Shown here one piece after another: positions 28,762-38,719 of a DNA stretch of 64,000 bases. This stretch comes from Emiliania huxleyi CCMP1516 (lineage: Eukaryota > Haptophyta > Isochrysidales > Noelaerhabdaceae). The notes beneath the pieces were generated by a model. It made no database searches, was not told where the DNA came from, and saw only the letters and a program-made list of their open reading frames with translations. The translations under genes were made by a program, and so were the position numbers. The stretch lies in assembly GCF_000372725.1 (NCBI RefSeq), contig NW_005201493.1, forward strand, positions 262,416-326,415, read 5' to 3'. The first letter of the stretch is position 1. The number at the start of each line of letters is the position of its first letter.

Positions 28762-31700
28762 ATGGTGCAGCTCATGGCCGCAGCAGACTCAGAGATGGTC
28801 CTTGGCGTCAGCTCACTCCCCATGCCCGAGCTAACGGCGGCCCATCTTTGGTGGAGCGTCGACACATTCAACGAGGCTGGCATGACGCTGCACTCGCTGT
28901 TGCCGTTATCTCTGCTGCGGCACATGGCCGCGACGGTAGTGCAGCGACCCGCCTTCGAATCACTCACCATCCTGCGCACCGCTCACTTGCTTCGTGAGCT
29001 CGGCGCTTCGGATGCTGCGGCCGAAGCGATGCATAGGGCGGCCTCCTGGCGTCCGACTGCGGAGCAGAAGCGCGATAGTGCCCGCCGGCTCGAGGACGCG
29101 CGGCGGAAGGCGCCTGCTCGGCGCCATCCACCGCCCGAGGCCGTGTCCGCCGCGAACCCGCTGGTGCACCGTCCGCAGTCGCAACCCCGAAGCGCCACGC
29201 GTACCGACGCGGCGCTGTGGGTGGATCTCGCGGCTGCGCTTCTCGTCGAGGGGGAGTGGAGCGCGGCGGGCGAATGGCTCGATCAAGCGAGGCCCATGCT
29301 CGAGGCGCTCGGAGACGACCTTGGCCGCGCCCGGTGTCTCGCTACCCTCGCGCAACTGCACGCTCTCCGTGGCGATGCCGAGGAGGCTCTGAGGCTACAG
29401 GCCGCCGCGCTCCGCGCTGCGCCGCTCGAGGTGGACGAGTGGGCTTCTGCCGTCCTCTCCCTCTCTAGCCTCCAAGCCAAGGGAGGCGCGGCGGCTGCAG
29501 CCGAAGCGACGCTTCGTGAGGCAGCTCAGATCTGCGAGACCGCTGAGGCGAGCCCCTCGTCCAAGGCAGAGGCGATTGCATCACAAGCCCGCCTCTGCGT
29601 CGCTCTCGGTCGGCTCCACCTGAGCGCCACAGTCGGGGCGTCCGAGGCACCAGCAAAGGCCGACGAGCACTTCAAGGCTGCGACGCTTCTGCTTCAGCCG
29701 TCCGGCGCTAGCCTTGCACTCATTGATGCGCTCAGTGCCCGCGTCGATGCCGTCGAGCGCGGCGGTGCGTCTGCTGCGGACGCCGATAAGGGAGCCGTCG
29801 AGGACGACGTGGCGGGCGACGCAGACATTTTGCGCGAAGAGAAGGCGCTCGGGGAGATGATGGCTCTGCTCGCCGCCGCCGTAGGGCACGCGGAGAGGCT
29901 GCTCTACCGAGCAGCGCCGCGATCGGCCCCTCCGAGCGTGTCCCTCCCGACGGCACGGACGCTCGCGCAGCTGCGCAGCCGGCAGGCGCGCGTTGAGCTG
30001 CGATTGGCTGAGCTGCAAGAGCGGCGTGCGCTACGGCTCCAGGAAACCGCGCCTCGCTTCCCGCGCGTACAGGGTCGGGACGAGGCGGCAGTCTTGGACT
30101 TTGTGCGTGGAAACGCTCTAGAGGCGAGGAGAGACGCGGGGCTATGTCATGTTGAGCGAGCGCTTGTCCACTCATCTTCCTCCCTTGCCCTCGCCGGCCA
30201 TTCACGCGCTGCTCTCGACGCCGGACTCTCGCTCGGCCGCGCGCTCATCGCAATGGCGCGGGGCCGTGGCCATGGCGGTGGCGTGTGGAAGCCCAAGGCG
30301 CCAAAGGAGTCGGACGGCGAGGAAGCCAAAGGGGAGGCCGGACGTGATGCAGGGAGTGCTGAGGCTGAAGTGGAGGCCGAAGCTGCTGCTGCTGGGGAGG
30401 CGCCCGGTGAGGGGGAGGTGGCTGCGGTCGAGGATGGCGCAGAAGAGGCACGCGAGGGCGAGGCGGGCTTGCTTCGCCTTGTCGAGGGGGCGCTCAAGGA
30501 GGGCGACGCTGCGACTGCGCGAGAGGCTGCGCTCGCACTTGCCGACGCCGCAGGCGCCGAGCGACCGCTCGAGTGTGGCCGATGGCTCTCTGTCGCAACG
30601 TCTTGCGCGGCTCGGCTCCATTGGTTGGCCGTCTGGCGGCGAGCGTGTGACCCGCGATCTCGCTTCGCCGTGCTTCTCTCGCAGCTCTCGCACAGCCTCG
30701 AGCAACGCTGGGCACAGCCTGCCCAGACGCCGGTGTGGAAGTCGGCGCAGCTGGCGCTGGACGACGCCGAGCGAGGCTGCGTCCCGTGGAGGTCGCTCGA
30801 GGTGGAGACGGGTTCGCTCCGGGAGCTGCTCGCAGGGCTACCGGCCGGAGCGCGAGTCGTGCAGCTGACCACCACTACCCACGGGCGCGCGTACGGCATG
30901 GCCACGATCGCGCAAGCCGGCGACGACGATCCGCCTGTCCTCGTCTCGCGCGCAGACCTGTCGCCTGCGGCCTTGTCGGCTGCCATCGACGCGATCAATG
31001 AAGCCAGGCGTCTGCATCGCATCGCAGCGCTCAACAAGTCAAAGTCCGACCTTCTGCCAGCTGCGGTGGCCGAAGAGATGCAGCCCGCTGCGCCGCCCGA
31101 GCCGCCCGAGCCGCCCGAGCCGGCGGCAGCCGGTCCTCTGGACAAGTTGCGGCGCAAGGCGCGCGAGGTTGCGAGAGCAGGCCGCGGGGCAGCCGCCTTC
31201 CAAGCGACGCCGCCGCGCGTGCTAGCGCTCCGCGACGCGGTTTCCAAAGCCGAGGCGCTGCTGGCGCCGCTGCTCGAGCCGCTCGTCCCCATGCTCGAAA
31301 CGCCCGCAGGCTCTCTAGAAACAGAGTCCGAGCCGCAGGGTGGCACGGCCGCGGTGGCGCGGCCGCCAACGATCGTCATCGTTGACCCGTGCCTTTCACC
31401 TCTACCCCTCGAGTTGCTCGGGGTGTTTGCGGAGGAGTGCGGCGGCGGCGGTGTGTGCCGAGACCTCTCTGTCTCGATGCTGCGGCGACGCCTCGCCCTC
31501 GGTGCCCCCGACGCTCCGCGTGGCGCCGTCCGCTGCGCTGTCGATGTCCATGATGAAGTGCGGCTTCCGACGGGCGTCGAGGGAGGTCGCCTCGGCGAAG
31601 TTTTCGCCTCGGACGTACTGGGTAGCGAGGCCCTGGCCCACGCCGCCGAATGGCCGGCTCTGCTGGGGTCACGGCAGGCGCCCTCGGCGACAGAGCTCGC

Positions 31701-32181
31701 GCACGCGCTCGCCGCCGGCGGTTCTTTTCTGTACCATGGCCCCGGGTCGCTCCTCTCCGCCGCCCTCACGCCGCAGCAGCTCGCGCCGCTCGATCTGCGC
31801 GCGTGCGCCGGCTGCCTGCTCTTTGATGCGCAAGAGTCGAGCCTCTCGAGCCGGCGCATAGCGCGAGAGGCGAACGCCAAGGACGCGGCTCGCCTCGCGC
31901 TCGAGGAGCCGCACGCGACGGCCGCGCTCCTCTCCCTCGGCGGTGTGAGGACGGTGGTGCTCCACCATTGGGCGGCCGCGCCCGCGGAGAGGCACGCTGC
32001 GCTCACCGCGCTACTCGGCCAGCTCGGCGAGGGCAAGACGGCGGGCGAAGCGGTGCGCGCACGCCACGAGCTGCAGCAGCCAGAGGAGTTGCCGCCGCCA
32101 GGCGGTGGTGCGAACCCGGACGTCGAGCGACCGCCGAGCTCGCTGCTGCTCTACGGGTTGCCTCACTATCGCATGGTCTAG
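28762..32181 (+). CDS. CFAP46: CFAP46-like TPR + CHAT-like protein, N-terminal part missing
   Basis: This is a continuous frame of 1139 codons. The first half is TPR-like helical repeat (ALWVDLAAALLVEGEWSAAG, RCLATLAQLHALRGDAEEAL, ARLCVALGRLHLSA). A Glu/Ala-rich acidic insertion lies at about residues 525-575. The C-terminal third has IVIVDPCLSPLPLELLGVF, VCRDLSVSMLRRRL, GGSFLYHGPGSLLS and GGVRTVVLHHWAA. That is the peptidase-fold CHAT-like end seen in CFAP46/FAP46, a central-pair C1d component of motile flagella; catalytic residues are not evident. Known CFAP46 proteins are more than twice as long, and the opposite-strand villin-like gene lies directly upstream, so the N-terminal half is absent or encoded elsewhere. 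No introns occur over 3.4 kb, unlike the neighbouring large genes. The identification is from remembered family features. Confidence 0.55.
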   Translation: MVQLMAAADSEMVLGVSSLPMPELTAAHLWWSVDTFNEAGMTLHSLLPLSLLRHMAATVVQRPAFESLTILRTAHLLRELGASDAAAEAMHRAASWRPTAEQKRDSARRLEDARRKAPARRHPPPEAVSAANPLVHRPQSQPRSATRTDAALWVDLAAALLVEGEWSAAGEWLDQARPMLEALGDDLGRARCLATLAQLHALRGDAEEALRLQAAALRAAPLEVDEWASAVLSLSSLQAKGGAAAAAEATLREAAQICETAEASPSSKAEAIASQARLCVALGRLHLSATVGASEAPAKADEHFKAATLLLQPSGASLALIDALSARVDAVERGGASAADADKGAVEDDVAGDADILREEKALGEMMALLAAAVGHAERLLYRAAPRSAPPSVSLPTARTLAQLRSRQARVELRLAELQERRALRLQETAPRFPRVQGRDEAAVLDFVRGNALEARRDAGLCHVERALVHSSSSLALAGHSRAALDAGLSLGRALIAMARGRGHGGGVWKPKAPKESDGEEAKGEAGRDAGSAEAEVEAEAAAAGEAPGEGEVAAVEDGAEEAREGEAGLLRLVEGALKEGDAATAREAALALADAAGAERPLECGRWLSVATSCAARLHWLAVWRRACDPRSRFAVLLSQLSHSLEQRWAQPAQTPVWKSAQLALDDAERGCVPWRSLEVETGSLRELLAGLPAGARVVQLTTTTHGRAYGMATIAQAGDDDPPVLVSRADLSPAALSAAIDAINEARRLHRIAALNKSKSDLLPAAVAEEMQPAAPPEPPEPPEPAAAGPLDKLRRKAREVARAGRGAAAFQATPPRVLALRDAVSKAEALLAPLLEPLVPMLETPAGSLETESEPQGGTAAVARPPTIVIVDPCLSPLPLELLGVFAEECGGGGVCRDLSVSMLRRRLALGAPDAPRGAVRCAVDVHDEVRLPTGVEGGRLGEVFASDVLGSEALAHAAEWPALLGSRQAPSATELAHALAAGGSFLYHGPGSLLSAALTPQQLAPLDLRACAGCLLFDAQESSLSSRRIAREANAKDAARLALEEPHATAALLSLGGVRTVVLHHWAAAPAERHAALTALLGQLGEGKTAGEAVRARHELQQPEELPPPGGGANPDVERPPSSLLLYGLPHYRMV

Positions 32182-32479
32182 TATTTATGAGAAGTTGTTT
32201 GCTCGAGGTTGTTTGGCGCCTGGGGAAGAGCATGCGAGTACTCTAACCTGGTGTTGCACAAACCTCATGACCCGCATGGCCATGAGGCGGCGAGATGATG
32301 TGCCGGCGCGGGTTTTTCTTCTTTCTGGTGTCGTGCTGCCAAGCTCGCAAAGCGCAATGTGGTGAAAGCGCATGTGGTACCCTCTCACTGGGGAAGAGCC
32401 TCGCGATTGACTCCGATATATGTTGTGAAAAAAGAAAGAAGAGAAACAAAAAGAAACACGGTGATTTCTTTTCTCGCTT
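32182..32479. other. intergenic with shared motif
   Basis: It contains catgtggtaccctctcact at 32371-32389, identical to 33973-33991 before the ankyrin gene. Confidence 0.6.
32463..32473 (+). promoter_or_regulatory. ATTTCTTTT motif before RCC1 copy 2
   Basis: gatttcttttctcgctt directly precedes the ATG at 32480, in the same relative position as at RCC1 copy 1. Confidence 0.5.
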
Positions 32480-33901
32480 ATGTCCACCCCGCCGCGCCGC
32501 CCCTCGCGCCGCCTCGCCGCCGTCTCCACCGCTCTCTCGCCAAGCACGCCGCCGCCCGTCCACCTCCTCGACCTCCCCACGGAGCTCCTCGCGCGCGCCC
32601 TCTCTCGCTGCGACCCCGCCGACATCGCTCGCGTCGCGGCCGTCTCGCTCCTCTTCCACGCCTCGCTCGCGGTGGAGAGCATCCGCTTGTGGGCGCAAGA
32701 GCGCGGCTTCGAGCTGCCGGCGCAGCCCGAGGGCGAGAGCTGCATCGTGCGGTGGCTGTGCTTCGCGGCGCTGCTGTGCGAGTCCAACCCGCCGGCGAGG
32801 GCTGCGGCAGGCTATACGCACAGCGTCTTCATCGACGGCGAGGGGCGGCTCTCGTCGTGCGGCTGCGCGGCGGATCACCCCCTCCTCGGCCACGGCGAGG
32901 GCGTGACGCGGCTCAACACGCCGACCCGCCTCCCTCCCACCACGCTGGGCGGCGAGTACGCCGTCGCTGTGTCGGCGGGAGCCGTGCATAGCCTCGCCCT
33001 CACCGCCAGCGGCAGCGTCCGGAGCTGGGGCGATCGAGGCGACGGCCGGTTGGGCCACGGCGACCAGCAGCACCAGCTGCTGCCGAAGAAGGTCGAGGCC
33101 TTGGCTGGCCAGCGCGTCGTCGCTGTGTCGGCGGGACTATGGCACAGCCTCGCCCTCACCGCCGACGGAGCCGTTTGGAGCTGGGGCCGTGGAGTTTGGG
33201 GCCAGCTGGGCCACGGCGACGAGCAGACCCAGCTGCTGCCCAAGAAGATCGAGGCCTTGGCTGACCTGCGCGTCGTCGCTGTGTCAGCTGGAGCCGCGCA
33301 CAGCCTCGCCCTCACCGCCAATGGCGCTGTCTGGAGCTGGGGCTGTGGAGCCTCTGGCCAGCTGGGCCACGGCGACGCGCAGAACCAGCGGCAGCCGAAG
33401 AAGGTCGAGGCCTTGGCTGGTCAGCGCGTCGTCGCCGTGTCGGCTGGAAACGGCCACAGCCTCGCCCTCACCGCCGATGGCGCTGTCTGGAGCTGGGGCT
33501 GGGGAAGCTTTGGCCGGTTGGGCCACGGCGACGAGCAGCCGCAGCTGCTGCCCAAGAAGGTCGAGGCCTTGGCTGACCTGCGCGTCGTCGCTGTGTCGGC
33601 TGGAGGCCAGCACAACCTCGCCCTCGCCGCCGACGGCGCCGTCTGGAGCTGGGGCTGGGGCCACGCAGGCCGTTTGGGCCACGGCGACGAGCAGAACCAG
33701 CTGCTGCCGAAGAAGGTCGAGGCCTTGGCTGACCTGCGCGTCGTCGCTATGTCGGCGGGAGGCCAGCACAGCCTCGCCATCATTGCCGACGGAGCCGTTT
33801 GGAGCTGCGGCTTCGGAGGCCTCGGCCAGTTGGGCCACGGAGACGACACTGCGAACCAGCTTCTGCCCAAGAAGATCGAGATGTGGGCGCCGGGGCGGTG
33901 A
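32480..33901 (+). CDS. F-box-like + RCC1-repeat protein (copy 2)
   Basis: The product has 473 residues and is a full-length paralogue of the gene at 13437-14864. It has the same MSTPPRR start, F-box-like segment (LLDLPTELLARALSRCDP) and ESNPPARAAAG spacer. Six RCC1 repeats follow (VVAVSAG..HSLALTADGAVWSWG...GQLGHGDEQ.QLLPKK), with the same QLLPKK..E.WAPG ending. Repeats within each protein are very alike at DNA level, which favours gene conversion or repeat turnover. It is intronless. Beta-propeller folding is expected; partners are unknown. Confidence 0.8.
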   Translation: MSTPPRRPSRRLAAVSTALSPSTPPPVHLLDLPTELLARALSRCDPADIARVAAVSLLFHASLAVESIRLWAQERGFELPAQPEGESCIVRWLCFAALLCESNPPARAAAGYTHSVFIDGEGRLSSCGCAADHPLLGHGEGVTRLNTPTRLPPTTLGGEYAVAVSAGAVHSLALTASGSVRSWGDRGDGRLGHGDQQHQLLPKKVEALAGQRVVAVSAGLWHSLALTADGAVWSWGRGVWGQLGHGDEQTQLLPKKIEALADLRVVAVSAGAAHSLALTANGAVWSWGCGASGQLGHGDAQNQRQPKKVEALAGQRVVAVSAGNGHSLALTADGAVWSWGWGSFGRLGHGDEQPQLLPKKVEALADLRVVAVSAGGQHNLALAADGAVWSWGWGHAGRLGHGDEQNQLLPKKVEALADLRVVAMSAGGQHSLAIIADGAVWSCGFGGLGQLGHGDDTANQLLPKKIEMWAPGR

Positions 33902-33939
33902 GAAGCCGCGAAGGAGGGGATGCTCAGGCTTCTCGCGGC

Positions 33940-33973
33940 GCGTTTTGCGTGCTCGGCCGAGCACGCAAAACGC
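33940..33973. repeat. 34-nt perfect palindrome
   Basis: gcgttttgcgtgctcgg is followed at once by its exact reverse complement, with no spacer. It lies 38 nt after the RCC1 stop and about 60 nt before the ankyrin frame. It could be a terminator-like fold, a cruciform or a transposon-end footprint. Confidence 0.9.
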
Positions 33974-34030
33974 ATGTGGTACCCTCTCACTTTGGAACCG
34001 CCGCGGGTTGTGCTGCGAGAGAGGCCTGGC

Positions 34031-35139
34031 ATGAGCGGCGCCGTCTTCGTCTGGCGGCCGGGCATGAGCGGCGCCATCAGCCGGGGCGAGCTGGCGGTGG
34101 GCGACCTGACCGCGCTGCGCGCCTTCCTCTCCGGGCAGGGGACGCGCGGCACGTCGCTCACGGCCCAGCTCGACGCGCGATTACAGACCGGGAAGCAAGA
34201 CACGCTGCTCACCTGGGCCGCTCGGCACGGGCAAGCCGAGGCGGTGCGGCTGCTGCTCGAGGGCAGCGCGAGCGTTGGGGCGACGACCGGCACCGGCCGC
34301 GCCGCGCTGTTCATCGCGTGCCAGGAGGGCTGGCGGGGCCACCTCGAGATCGAGAGGCTGCTTCTCGAGGCGGGCGCGGCGGTCAACCAAGCCACGGATG
34401 ATGGCGCCACGCCGCTGTTCATCGCGTGCCAAGAGGGCCGCGTCGAGTGCGCCCGGCTGCTCCTCGAGGCCAGCGCAGCGGTCAGCCAAGCCCGCAACGA
34501 CGGCGTCACGCCGCTGATGGTCGCGTGCCAGAACCACCGCCTCGGATGCGCCCAGCTGCTCCTCGACGCTGGCGCGGCGGTCGACCAAGCCGAGGAGAAC
34601 GGCTGCACGCCGCTGCTCGTCGCGTGCCACTTCGGCCACCTAGAGATCGCCAAGCTCCTCTCCTCCTACGGCGCCTCCCGCGCCGCTACGCCCTTCGGCA
34701 CGCCCGAGGAGGCCGCGAACCGCCGCGGCCACGCCGACCTCGCCGCCTGGCTGGTCGCCAGCCGCGGCTGGACGCCGCTCGCGCACCTTGAGAGCCTCAC
34801 CCCGCCGCCCGCGCTCTCTCCCTGCTGCGCAGCGGCGCAAGCCTGCACGAGGGCGAGCCGACGCCGCTGCAGCGCGCCGCGGGCGGCGAGGGCGAGGCGG
34901 CGGCGCTGATCCGGCGGGCGGCGGTGCCGTGGTCGCCGGCAAGCCACTCGCTCTTCCCCGCGGCGGCGCGCACGCGGGCGGCGCTCCTCGTCCTCCCGCT
35001 CTACGAGATCCACGAGCGGCACCATCTCGACTCGGCAGGAAACACGAACGGCATCGCGGCGCGCGACTTTGATCACGCGCGAGACGGAGTTGGGGAGCGG
35101 TGCTGCCAGCCCCTCTCACCTTGGTGTGTGTGTGTGTAG
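34031..35139 (+). pseudogene. ankyrin-repeat gene (copy 1), frameshifted near C-terminus
   Basis: From the ATG at 34031 the frame encodes GELAVGDLTALRAFLSG and then about six ankyrin repeats (DGATPLFIACQEGRVECARL-type, LLLEAGAAVNQA), then SSYGASRAATPFGTPEEAAN. Compared with the intact paralogue at 46372-47832 it has two extra bases near 34803 (caccccgccgcc against caccgccgcc). These shift the frame and end it at 34909 instead of continuing LSLLRSGASLHEGEP. The lost tail is still recognisable in another frame to 35139 (MPWSPASHSLFPAAARTRAA). A 24-nt deletion lies near the end. Either a recent pseudogene or an assembly error. Confidence 0.7.
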
Positions 35140-35422
35140 GTATGTTGTTGGCGAAGCAAGACACATAGCTCACACAAAATCACAGGGGTCGTGTGTGTGT
35201 GTGTACACCTCTCACCTTGGCACCGCCGCGACGGTCCCTCTCCTGTTGTTTACCGTGAGTTGGCATGTGCATATGGAGACGGGCATCGGCATGACGCATG
35301 CAGCAGAGATGCACGTGCAAGCTCACATTCACAGCTGCTATACCTACAGAGAAACGCACCTTTAGCTCGGCGGAATGGGTTTCTTGCCCCACGAGAGGTC
35401 CGCACGGGTCGGGCCCCAGCAC
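35140..35422. other. intergenic with short repeats
   Basis: (gt)n tracts occur at 35124-35138 and 35190-35203. cctctcaccttggcaccgcc at 35206 nearly repeats cctctcactttggaaccgcc at 33984, so the ankyrin copy is bracketed by imperfect direct repeats. Confidence 0.6.
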
Positions 35423-36719
35423 ATGAGCACAGCTGTGAATGTGAATACAATGGCGGAGCAACTCGCACTGGACGTCGCGGCGCTGTCGCTCGACGAGGCG
35501 CCCGCAATTGCAAGACTCTCCGCTGACGCATTGGACAGCATCGCCTCATTCAACTGCACGGTCGACCCCACCGCGAGCGCTTTCCAGTACGAAGCGAGCG
35601 TCAGGGAGTCGTATTATTCACTCCCTCGGGCCGAGCAAGACAAGCTCTCGAAGAAGCGATACCAACTCCTCAAGGCCGCGCGCGCCGTGGCTGCCCGCGA
35701 TGCTCTCGCCATGATGGGTACGTGCTCCGCTTGGCAGCTGCTGCTGCGCACGTCAGAGAGCGTCTGGAGGGCGCTTCTCGTCGCCCGGTTCCCAGAACTC
35801 AAGTGTGGCTCCCTGAAACTGGGTGCCCACGACACGTACCGCTGCATGCTGAATGTCGTCTCGTTGCGTTCTTCGCCGATTTGCCTCCAGCCTTCGCCAA
35901 ACGCCGGCACGCAGCTCGAAGACTTCACGTTCACCTTTGAGGGCACCTTGGTCCCTGCACCGATTACTCTTCACAGTCCGGTCGTGATACACGGGCTATC
36001 TGCGTCGCCGCAGTACAGTGCGCAATATCGCTCTTGAGCCCCGCGTGCACGCGCTCTAATGCTGACCATCACCCTCGCCTCTGCGCGCCGCAGACGGGCA
36101 GAAGGGTCGCGTCATCGAGCAGCGAGGCGAGCGCTGGGGTGTCCGTCTTGACGGAGGCGGAAGCCTTGCGGTACGCGCGTCCTGCCTGAGGCTGCAGCGG
36201 TTTGACGACCTCGGCTTCGACTTTGACGGCGAGCCTAAAGAGGGCTGCGAGCCCACGCCGTTTGGAGCCCGACAGTCGTGGATGGGCATCATGACTGCCG
36301 AGGAGCTGGAGGGCAAGGCCGACGCTATTGACAGTATTGGGCGAGACGTGTACTTTGGAAGCGCTTACGATCACGATTACTCCGATGCGCAGACGCTGCT
36401 GAGCGTATACGTCACGACGCCAACGATGCAGACTGTGAAGATCTACGAGACGGCAGAGATCTACGGTACTTGCCGTCCCCCCGGCGGTGAGCGCGGCATG
36501 CAGATGCTCCTTTTCGACAAGAAGACGCTGCCTTACGCTGCCGGCCAAGAGGCAGGCAGCTGCCCAGCAGGCAGGGAGGAGCTTCTCATCCTCGCGACGC
36601 TCGACTTCAGCATAGCACTCGTGATCACTACCGATTGGTCGGGCGAGGAGATGCCCGCGAGCGTTTTCCTGAAATACCTGCAGGGCGACGATGGCCGCTG
36701 GTGGGGAGACTTTGAATAG
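35423..36719 (+). CDS. F-box-like protein with C-terminal unknown domain
   Basis: The ATG at 35423 (MSTAVNVNTMAEQLAL) opens the product. Residues about 90-140 (MMGTCSAWQLLLRTSESVWR, ALLVARFPELKCG) have the F-box-like C.AW..L..SE.VWR.L...FP pattern of SCF adaptor proteins. A 76-nt GT-AG intron (36018-36093, opening gtgcgcaata, closing gcgcgccgcag) links SASPQY to NGQKGRVIEQRGERWGVRLD. The second exon continues to 36719 with an acidic, globular-looking domain (FDDLGFDFDGEPKEG, MGIMTAEELEGKADAID, YDHDYSDAQTLLSVY). I do not recognise that domain. Confidence 0.6.
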
Positions 36720-37810
36720 TTCAGCCGGGCGGCTGTCGCCTTGTGTGCGCCTTTTACCCGGCGGCTCTTGAAACCCACACAGTGAAATCTACGTTTAGCG
36801 CTGATCTGACCAGCTCAATCACCACAATCAGCAGTGAGCGAGTGACGGATAAAGTCGTGTGAAAGAGCTGTGAACGCGAAAGTAGCGAAATTAATTGCCC
36901 GCCGCAGGCGAAGAAAATTTTCAGGGTTTTTGGTCTCCTACGCCAAAGAAATCGAAGATTTCGGCGGGCGCCCGACGCGCGGTATGGAGCACGCGCGCTG
37001 CCCGGCATGCCTGCAGCATCCAAACGAGACGCACGGCGTCGCTCAGCCGTGTCCACGCGGCTTCGCTCCTGTCCTAACCGGCGCCATCTGGGCGGCTGCT
37101 GCGGAGCTGCTGCCGGCGGTGCGGCAACTGGCCGACAGATACAACGCTCAGGGCACCCGCCGGCGATTCACTGGAAAGGAACGAAGGCGCCGCTGTCGGC
37201 GATTCACCGCCGTTCGTTCCCGTCTCTCAAGCTGGCTACACCGTCCATGGACGAGGGAGACGTCGCCTCCTCTTTCGTCCCGGGCACTGTTCGCGCCGGA
37301 AGGCACCGTACACTGCGAAGTACATTAGCCTTCATCTCTCCTACCGCCGGCCGGGAGTGCAGCTTTCGCCATCGCTGAGTGAGTTTATCCTCGACTTTGG
37401 CACCTGCGAAGTAATGAACAACATGCAGTACGTCATATGCAATGGCGCTATATGACAGCCCTGCGATGGGCGTCCTCGACGCAGACGAGGCGGAGCTCAT
37501 CTGCACGGCGCAGATCGCCGACTTTCTCTCTCTCCCTGCGCGAGTGGTTGCGCCACCGTGGATGAGGCATATGGGCTGGGCAGGGGAGTTGGTAGAGGAG
37601 GTCGACTGAGGGCGCGAGGCCGCCAATCGTCACAGTCTGCTGCTGACTGTCGGTCGCTGACTGGTTGCGCATTGCGCTGGCCGCGCAGCGGCCTTTAGAA
37701 AATTTTGGCCGCAGGCCTAGGTTTTGAAAGATCAAGAGAATAAGCGCCGGTGAGTCTTTCAGAAGCTGCCGTTTGCGGCTTCCTAAGTCAATGTTTCGAG
37801 AGGAACGTTT

Positions 37811-37905
37811 TGGCTGAGCTATAACGGCTCCAAAGTCGCGCGATCATCGAGTTTTGAGTCAATAATTATGAAAGGAAAGGGCTGGCGAGAATTATAGCTC
37901 AGCCA
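37811..37905. repeat. 14-nt inverted repeat, 67-nt spacer
   Basis: tggctgagctataa (37811-37824) and its exact reverse complement ttatagctcagcca (37892-37905) flank AT-rich sequence. This could be a small hairpin or a MITE-like relic. Confidence 0.7.
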
Positions 37906-38299
37906 ATCGATTCAGCGTGCTCTGAAACGCCCAAAACCGTCGAGTTTTTCACCGTGGTCCAAACAGAGAGCTTAATATTTTGATTTTCTTGGCCACGGCC
38001 ACGATTACCCATCACTCGCTCGCGTCGACGATCCGCCACGGCCGCCGCGCCCACCGCGGCCGCCAGCGCCTCGGCCGGCGGCGGCACGGCCGGGCCCGCC
38101 GCGACCGCCGCGGCCACCTCGGCCGCCGCTGGCAGTGGGCTCGTCCGCTGGAAGTTGAACGTGCTGCCGCCGCCCTTGCGCCTCGCGCCACTCGATAATA
38201 ATCATGCCGCATGGTCGTGCCGTATGAAGCCGTACGTAATGAAGCCGCACATGAAGCCGTACGAGCATACCACATATAGACCTCGATAGATGAGCTGTT

Positions 38300-38490
38300 A
38301 GGTAGGTAGAAAGGTGAAGTCTGAAGAACAGCCAGGCTCGGACTGGACACCAACGCGGTATGGGTGGACGCTGGACAGATGATGACGAGCTGTTGAAGAA
38401 GATGTATGTATGTAGAAAGATGAACAACAGTCAGGCTCGGACTGGACACCAACGCGGTATGGGTGGACGCGAGACAGATGATGACGACAC
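38300..38490. repeat. 99-nt tandem duplication
   Basis: caggctcggactggacacca followed by acgcggtatgggtggacgc occurs at about 38333 and again at about 38432, with flanking gtagaaagatgaa-type sequence also duplicated. Confidence 0.8.
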
Positions 38491-38719
38491 GCACGAGCGA
38501 CACACAGGCACAAACAGGCTCACAAGACACACAGCCAGCTGGCTGCCACACACCCTGAGTTGGCGTACACATAACTCAGGGCCACATTCTCCCTGTCGCC
38601 CCCCCCAGCACTCCCGAAGAAAGAAGGACGGAGAAAGAAGAAAACCGGCGGAGTTCGCTGTGGTCCGCTTCTCGCACGCTGGGTCGCGCTCGACGCAAAC
38701 ACTTCCTCTAGTCCGAGCC

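Larger units (their letters stand above)
36720..38719. other. 2-kb region without a supported gene
   Basis: The frames at 36870-37328 and 37007-37378 are Arg/Ala-rich without domains. 37690-37990 is clearly more AT-rich than its surroundings. 38010-38150 encodes, in one minus frame, a GGRGGRGG-rich stretch that could be the end of an RGG-box protein, but no body of such a protein is seen. Confidence 0.4.

Noticed and set aside
38005..38427. RGG-box RNA-binding protein on the minus strand
   Set aside because: Only the Gly/Arg tail is seen; the preceding sequence is low-quality and partly tandem-duplicated DNA, so no gene is supported.
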